64,000 nt of DNA from Rhodobacteraceae bacterium EL53 (GTDB lineage: Bacteria > Pseudomonadota > Alphaproteobacteria > Rhodobacterales > Rhodobacteraceae), in the NCBI GenBank assembly GCA_900313015.1, contig OMPR01000006.1, forward strand, positions 149,438 through 213,437, read 5' to 3'. This document shows, piece by piece, positions 60,479 to 64,000 of the stretch. The notes beneath the pieces are model-generated. The model saw only the letters and a list, made by a program, of their open reading frames with translations. It was not told the DNA's origin and searched no databases. Made by a program: the position numbers and the translations under genes. Each line of letters starts with the position of its first letter. Positions within the stretch are counted from its first letter, which is position 1.

Positions 60479-60965
60479 TTCAATCCTGCAAACACTTGCG
60501 GACGTAAGCTAGATTCTCACCCTGACCCTGGGGTCTCTTAAATCGTTAGGTCTTTAACTAAACCATCTGACCGCGACTACAGCGTCGGGGTTCGGCAGAA
60601 TTTGAAGCGCAATCTCCAAAGACCGAAATATTATTCTAGAAACCGTTCTATGATCACTTCCTTGCCATCGAATAAAATACGCCAGTTTAGCTTTCCTGTC
60701 TCCAGGGTTTCAAAATTGCCATAGTGAGCCTGCCTCTTATGATTTGGGCGTAGTACCATTATGTTGTCACACCCAAGTGATCCTGTAGCGAGTTCCGATA
60801 CCGCCTGCGACACGGATACAACCACGCCCCGGCCACCGGGAAAGTCGCCGCATCCGCCGCCGAACCTCCGTCAGCATAGAAACCGCTTGGCAATGGTCCG
60901 TTGCCAACACTCACCAATCACAAACAAAACAGACCCGCGCGCCCTTCCCTTTTACCAAGGTAGAA

Positions 60966-61076
60966 ATGACCAACGCCAATATCACAATCACGGCTCTAAC
61001 ACTCACAGCCGCAATTTCCGCCCTGTGGTTGGCCCTGTCAGGACTTAGCGATTGGACCAAGGATTTCCCGACCTGA
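60966..61076 (+). CDS. 36-residue hydrophobic mini-ORF
   Basis: An ATG with AAGG five bases upstream opens a 36-codon frame ending at TGA 61074-61076. It has a single hydrophobic helix (ITITALTLTAAISALWLALSGL) flanked by polar ends (DWTKDFPT), like small membrane proteins. It has no recognised homologue type and lies in an eroded region, so it is a tentative call. Confidence 0.35.
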   Translation: MTNANITITALTLTAAISALWLALSGLSDWTKDFPT

Positions 61077-61508
61077 CGCACGTCAACACACAGTCAATGC
61101 ACCTTACAGGAGCGAGCCTTGCTCAAGCAGAGTTTTGTCGAAATGACGAGACGCTGCAGATGTCACGTACTTACGCATTCTGATTGGTTACGAAACATCA
61201 GGCACCGCCCGCCCTGCGGTTGACGCACGGGGACATGATGTGTGGTCCTGCGAAATTGCGCTTTCCAAGGATCTGCCAAGACCCCAGATGGCACCGCCGT
61301 TCTAGTTTGGCGAACCAGCGTACAAATCAACCGGGTGGTGTATGCGCGCCCTGCCCCAACTAGTGAAAAAGAACCGCCTGACAGAGCCGAAACGAAACAC
61401 CGACGATTGGAAACGCTGGAACAGAATTCGCCGTATGCGCCCCGGTCCAGATCGCGCCCGCCTGCTTAACCCCTCATTCCCTGGAATGATGAACGCTGCC
61501 ACCGACCA

Positions 61509-61692
61509 ATGGGCCACCCGCACGTGGCAAAGGAAACCGCCGCCAAGGCGCTGGATCTGCCGACCCAAAGTTTTCGTTCGTTAGTGTTAGAAGGGATACC
61601 CCCCGAGGTCCCGCAAGATCGGAACGCACGAATCTTGGGACGCGGAGGAATTGCGCGCCTCTATTCGCGGGCAAATGGTGAACGGCTATTAG
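61509..61692 (+). pseudogene. Excisionase/AlpA-like relic, frameshifted
   Basis: The first part reads AKETAAKALDLPTQSFRSLVLEGI. After a one-frame shift near 61610 the sequence continues KIGTHESWDAEELRASIRGQ and ends MVNGY, then stop at 61690-61692. This is the layout of small helix-turn-helix excisionase-type proteins encoded just upstream of integrases. The shift breaks the gene, so it is a pseudogene. The integrase relic begins 9 bases downstream. Confidence 0.7.
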
Positions 61693-61700
61693 GACGTCAT

Positions 61701-62602
61701 ATGGCAACGAAAAAGTTCACGACAGCCAAAATTATCAAAGGGCGCAAATGTCAGTATTTTTGCAAAGATGGGCGTTATGTGCGCCTACCCGATGATCCCA
61801 ACAGAGAAGAGTAGCCTGAGAGTATTTGAAGCTAATGCGGGGCGGTGGGTCCCTGTGATCCAGATATATCTTTGAAAAGCTAATCATCAGCTACAAGCAC
61901 ACATCCTAATGGGGGCGCTTAGCCCCTCGAACAAAATCCGATTATTCAAAGGTCCTAGAATATCTATCTGACACAATTGGAACACTCAATCCGGCAAAAA
62001 TGCGACGACCCTCAGTGATCAAGGCCCAAATGGCGAACCATCATCGGGCACGTTTCCACCAACTGCATTCCCCAAATGCTTTCAATCCTATTTGAACATG
62101 CGATCGACCTAGATTGGCAACGGGACAATCTAGCAAAGGGTATCGAGAAATTGAAAACGGGAAGTGGTCACCAGCCCTGGCCAACAAGCGCAGTTATGAT
62201 CTACCGCAAAACGTGACTGGGCTTGCCCTTCTGGTTTCTGAGCTTGCTATTGGCACGGGGCAACGCGCCTCGGATCTGACTCGCATGGAATGGGGTCACA
62301 TCGAAGATAATGGGATTTGGGTCACACAAGCCAAAGCCGAAAGCTGAGCTACGACAGGAATCAGAAGATCACACTAACCAAACGCAAGGGGGTGGCTTTG
62401 GAAGGCTGCAGCCTGCACGGATGGCGATATAGCGCCACCAGCGAATTTGCTGAGGCTGGATCAGATTGATGCGATCACAGGACACAAAAGCCTGTCCATG
62501 GTTCAAAGGTATTCAAAACGCGCTAGTAAAAAACGCCTCGCCCAACAGGCACAAAACCTGAACGAACAGAACAAAAAAACGCGTATCTGGGAAACTTTGT
62601 GA
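61701..62602 (+). pseudogene. Tyrosine-recombinase (phage-type integrase) relic
   Basis: Pieces of one integrase appear in order but in changing frames. They are MATKKFTTAKIIKGRK and KDGRYVRLPDDPNREE then stop; MLSILFEHAIDLDWQRDN (about 62080-62130); ELAIGTGQRASDLTRMEWGH (about 62240-62300) with the first catalytic Arg; SLHGWRYSATSEFAEAGSD (about 62410-62470) with the H-x-x-R box; and ITGHKSLSMVQRYSKRA (about 62475-62525) holding the nucleophile Tyr. Several stops and frameshifts interrupt it, so no full recombinase can be made. It points toward tRNA-Trp 51 bases beyond. Confidence 0.85.
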
Positions 62603-62653
62603 GAAACGAATGTCGAAAGAATATCCGTTTATACTCTAAGCCATTGATGGAAA

Positions 62654-62729
62654 TGGCAGGGGCATCAGGGTTCGAACCCGAGACCTACGGTTTTGGAGAC
62701 CGTCGCTCTACCAACTGAGCTATACCCCT
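62654..62729 (-). tRNA. tRNA-Trp (anticodon CCA)
   Basis: The minus strand gives a 76-base tRNA with encoded CCA: acceptor stem AGGGGTA/TGCCCCT, D stem GCTC/GAGC, anticodon loop CTCCAAA (CCA, reading UGG) and T stem CGGG/CCTG-type with TTCGAAC. In many bacteria this gene lies between tuf and secE. Here an integrase relic follows it and a DUF374 gene lies between it and tuf. Confidence 0.96.
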
Positions 62730-62876
62730 AAGATCGAGGTCCAAATATGATAACATGGCCAAGGACTCAAGAGGAAAAGCAACCCAACGACAACGGAATC
62801 ATAAAGAAATCCTACAGCACATTTGCTTGATGGTATTTTTTGACTACAGAAGACCCACAAGCAGAGGACTATTATC

Positions 62877-63575
62877 TTGAACCTAAGACGAAAAATTGCC
62901 GACAGCCCTAGGTTCAACAACATGGTCGAGCGGCTGCTCGCAGGATATATCCGCTTTGCCTATCGAACGTCGACATGGGAAACGCAGGGGTTTGAAGCGA
63001 TGGACGATGTCCTGCGCACAAACGAACCGGTAATTGTCGCCCTCTGGCATCAACGCCTAATCATGGCCCCATATCTGTTCAATCTTGAACTCGGCCAAAT
63101 CACCTCGCTGACGTCTACAGGGCGTGCGGGGCGTCTGGCAGGGCAGATCTACACTCGGTTCGGCATGAACACGATTGCGATGAACAGCCGGGATCGTCAT
63201 GTGACCATGTCCCGGAAAATCCTTGGAAAAATCCGCGATGGATTTTCGGTTGGGATCGCCACCGATGGGCCACGAGGTCCTGCGCGCGTCGCGTCCTTGG
63301 TACCGCTCATTTGGGCACGCGCTTCGGGAAAGCGCGTCTTTGTCGTCGCTTTTTCCGCCAACCGCGTGCTTGAGTTGCCCACCTGGGACCGCCAATGGCT
63401 ACCCACTCCTTGGAGCAAGGGGACTTTGGTTTGTTATGAGTGGGCTGAAACAGTTCCACGCAAGGCCACTGACGAAGAAACAGAAACCCTGCGCCTGTCT
63501 TTGGAGCGCGCGCTTGATGACGTTACGGACAAAGCCGACACATTGGCAGGGCGCTCACTTCCCCCCAAGACTTAG
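62877..63575 (+). CDS. DUF374 lysophospholipid acyltransferase-like protein
   Basis: A 232-residue protein of the DUF374 family, lysophospholipid acyltransferase-like. The pattern EPVIVALWHQRLIMAPYLF (HxR-type block), STGRAGRLAGQIYTRFGM and IATDGPRGPARVASLVPLIWARASG is typical. Members in alphaproteobacteria act in lipid A or phospholipid acylation, but the role is not firmly known. The TTG at 62877 has AGAGG upstream and is used as start; an in-frame ATG at 62922 is possible. It is on the opposite strand to tuf and tRNA-Trp. Confidence 0.8.
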   Translation: MNLRRKIADSPRFNNMVERLLAGYIRFAYRTSTWETQGFEAMDDVLRTNEPVIVALWHQRLIMAPYLFNLELGQITSLTSTGRAGRLAGQIYTRFGMNTIAMNSRDRHVTMSRKILGKIRDGFSVGIATDGPRGPARVASLVPLIWARASGKRVFVVAFSANRVLELPTWDRQWLPTPWSKGTLVCYEWAETVPRKATDEETETLRLSLERALDDVTDKADTLAGRSLPPKT

Positions 63576-63627
63576 GACACTTTGTCCAGCGTTGGGTTTC
63601 TTGACCCAAAATGCCACCTCTCAAGCA

Positions 63628-63658
63628 AAAAGGCCGCTCCTGATTGGAGCGGCCTTTT
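63628..63658. terminator. Bidirectional terminator between DUF374 and tuf genes
   Basis: AAAAGGCCGCTCC (63628-63640) pairs perfectly with GGAGCGGCCTTTT (63646-63658) around TGATT. A-run and T-run on both sides make it active in both directions, fitting the convergent DUF374 and tuf genes. Confidence 0.88.
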
Positions 63659-63687
63659 CTATTATTTCACCGGCGTGGTTCTCGGGA

Positions 63688-63707
63688 GCTTTTGCCTAGG
63701 CAAAAGC
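63688..63707. repeat. Perfect 20-bp palindrome downstream of tuf
   Basis: GCTTTTGCCTAGGCAAAAGC is fully self-complementary. It lies between the bidirectional terminator and the tuf stop codon. It may be a further transcript end or a protein-binding site; the role is unclear. Confidence 0.6.
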
Positions 63708-63720
63708 CCCTGTCACCACC

Positions 63721-63739
63721 ATCACAGCAGAGCTGTGAT
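63721..63739 (-). terminator. Short hairpin at the tuf stop codon
   Basis: ATCACAGC (63721-63728) pairs with GCTGTGAT (63732-63739) around AGA. On the minus strand the stem begins within the TAA stop of tuf. No T-run follows, so it is more likely an mRNA end-stabilising stem than a terminator. Confidence 0.45.
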
Positions 63740-64000
63740 TACTCGATGATTTTTGACACAACGCCGGCGCCGACGGTGCGGCCGCCTTCGCGGATCGCGA
63801 AGCGGAGGCCGTTTTCCATGGCGATCGGTGCGATCAGCTCAACGTCGAACTTCAGGTTGTCGCCAGGCATGACCATTTCGGTGCCTTCGGGCAGCTCAAC
63901 AGTACCGGTGACGTCAGTTGTACGGAAGTAGAACTGAGGACGGTAGTTCGCGAAGAACGGCGTGTGACGGCCACCCTCGTCTTTGGTCAGAATATACGCT
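63739..64000 (-). CDS. tuf: Elongation factor Tu, C-terminal part (5' end outside window)
   Basis: The minus strand frame is open from the window edge to the stop at 63739-63741 and encodes the C-terminal domain of EF-Tu: [57 protein letters not shown]-Tu carries aminoacyl-tRNA to the ribosome. About 86 of roughly 391 residues are inside the window. It is followed by a palindrome and a bidirectional terminator. Confidence 0.97.
   Translation of the reverse strand, partial: AYILTKDEGGRHTPFFANYRPQFYFRTTDVTGTVELPEGTEMVMPGDNLKFDVELIAPIAMENGLRFAIREGGRTVGAGVVSKIIE

Larger units (their letters stand above)
60057..61508. other. Decayed accessory stretch between tRNA-Arg and the integrase relics
   Basis: About 1.45 kb without a complete conserved gene. 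It contains an AlbA_2-domain fragment on the minus strand (60197-60478), a minor minus-strand frame (60631-60759; MVLRPNHKRQAHYG..., no ribosome site) and a 36-residue hydrophobic mini-ORF (60966-61076). Codon use and base composition drift, and short frames in all directions look random. It has the appearance of an eroded island arm. I saw no partial tRNA copy that would mark an attachment site. Confidence 0.5.

Noticed and set aside
61242..61584. Overlapping plus-strand frames (75 and 80 residues) before the excisionase relic
   Set aside because: Both are arginine- and proline-rich, overlap each other and the relic, and lack a recognisable domain; probably out-of-frame debris.
1..64000. CRISPR array, rRNA genes or replication origin
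   Set aside because: No regularly spaced repeats, no rRNA signature stretches and no DnaA-box cluster were seen on reading both strands.

Overview
The window reads as chromosomal DNA of a marine-type alphaproteobacterium, most likely a Rhodobacteraceae (Roseobacter group) member. The reasons are inferred from gene content rather than from a marker gene: an NDUFS4-type complex I accessory subunit beside uvrB, a TRAP transporter, BKACE (DUF849) and AtuA-type catabolic enzymes, HemP, many acyl-CoA enzymes, and fairly GC-rich coding DNA. There is no rRNA, CRISPR array or intact transposase. The window is gene-dense, with about 55 protein genes (two cut by the window edges), two tRNAs and several gene relics.

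Layout. (1) 1-4334: a plus-strand catabolic run of acyl-CoA dehydrogenase (partial), benzoate/2-aminobenzoate-type CoA ligase, a RidA-fold protein without the catalytic Arg, a TauD-like dioxygenase whose start codon lies in a perfect hairpin, and BKACE. (2) 4335-5079: a scar with a GMC-oxidoreductase relic. (3) 5080-9233: a TRAP transporter and an IclR regulator in somewhat more AT-rich DNA. (4) 9546-13748: a self-sufficient (catabolic-type) reductive dehalogenase fused to its own FMN/2Fe-2S reductase, facing a LysR regulator. (5) 13775-20577: a minus-strand operon of aminotransferase, fused alpha/beta 2-oxoacid dehydrogenase E1, FabD-like acyltransferase and FAD amine/amino-acid oxidase, facing a LysR regulator. 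(6) 20742-32028: an acyclic-terpene-utilisation (Atu)-like or methylcrotonate-like carboxylase pathway with a TetR regulator and a second acyl-CoA dehydrogenase. (7) 32063-36524: an AraC regulator and fadA-fadB beta-oxidation genes.

(8) 36558-40139: a TetR regulator with visible operators and an operon of a mini-ORF, DUF1348/NTF2-like, FMN-binding, membrane and exported alpha/beta hydrolase proteins, followed by a GFA-type zinc protein. (9) 40748-45362: a TetR regulator, a perfect 16-bp operator palindrome, and a translationally coupled operon of flavin monooxygenase, SBF-family transporter and two SDR enzymes. (10) 45531-49571: a 3-hydroxyisobutyrate-dehydrogenase-family enzyme and a 1019-aa kinase / M23 peptidase / class III aminotransferase fusion ending in a His/Cys-rich tail. 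(11) 49646-56685: HemP with an uncharacterised partner, an exported metallo-beta-lactamase-fold hydrolase, phosphoglycolate phosphatase, thioesterase, DgoK, thiopurine methyltransferase, class IV aminotransferase, an Excalibur protein and a DUF4145 protein. (12) 56780-59933: uvrB, the NDUFS4-like subunit and a GNAT. (13) 59979-62729: tRNA-Arg(UCU), a decayed integrative element (AlbA_2 fragment, frameshifted excisionase-like and integrase relics), and tRNA-Trp. (14) 62877-64000: a DUF374 acyltransferase and the 3' end of tuf.

The common theme is CoA-thioester catabolism of unusual carbon sources, arranged as many small regulator-plus-operon modules. The parts most likely to hold undescribed biology are the E1/acyltransferase operon, the three-domain fusion enzyme, the self-sufficient dehalogenase, the 157-aa HemP partner and the hairpin over the dioxygenase start. 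All functions are read from sequence motifs; no database search was run.
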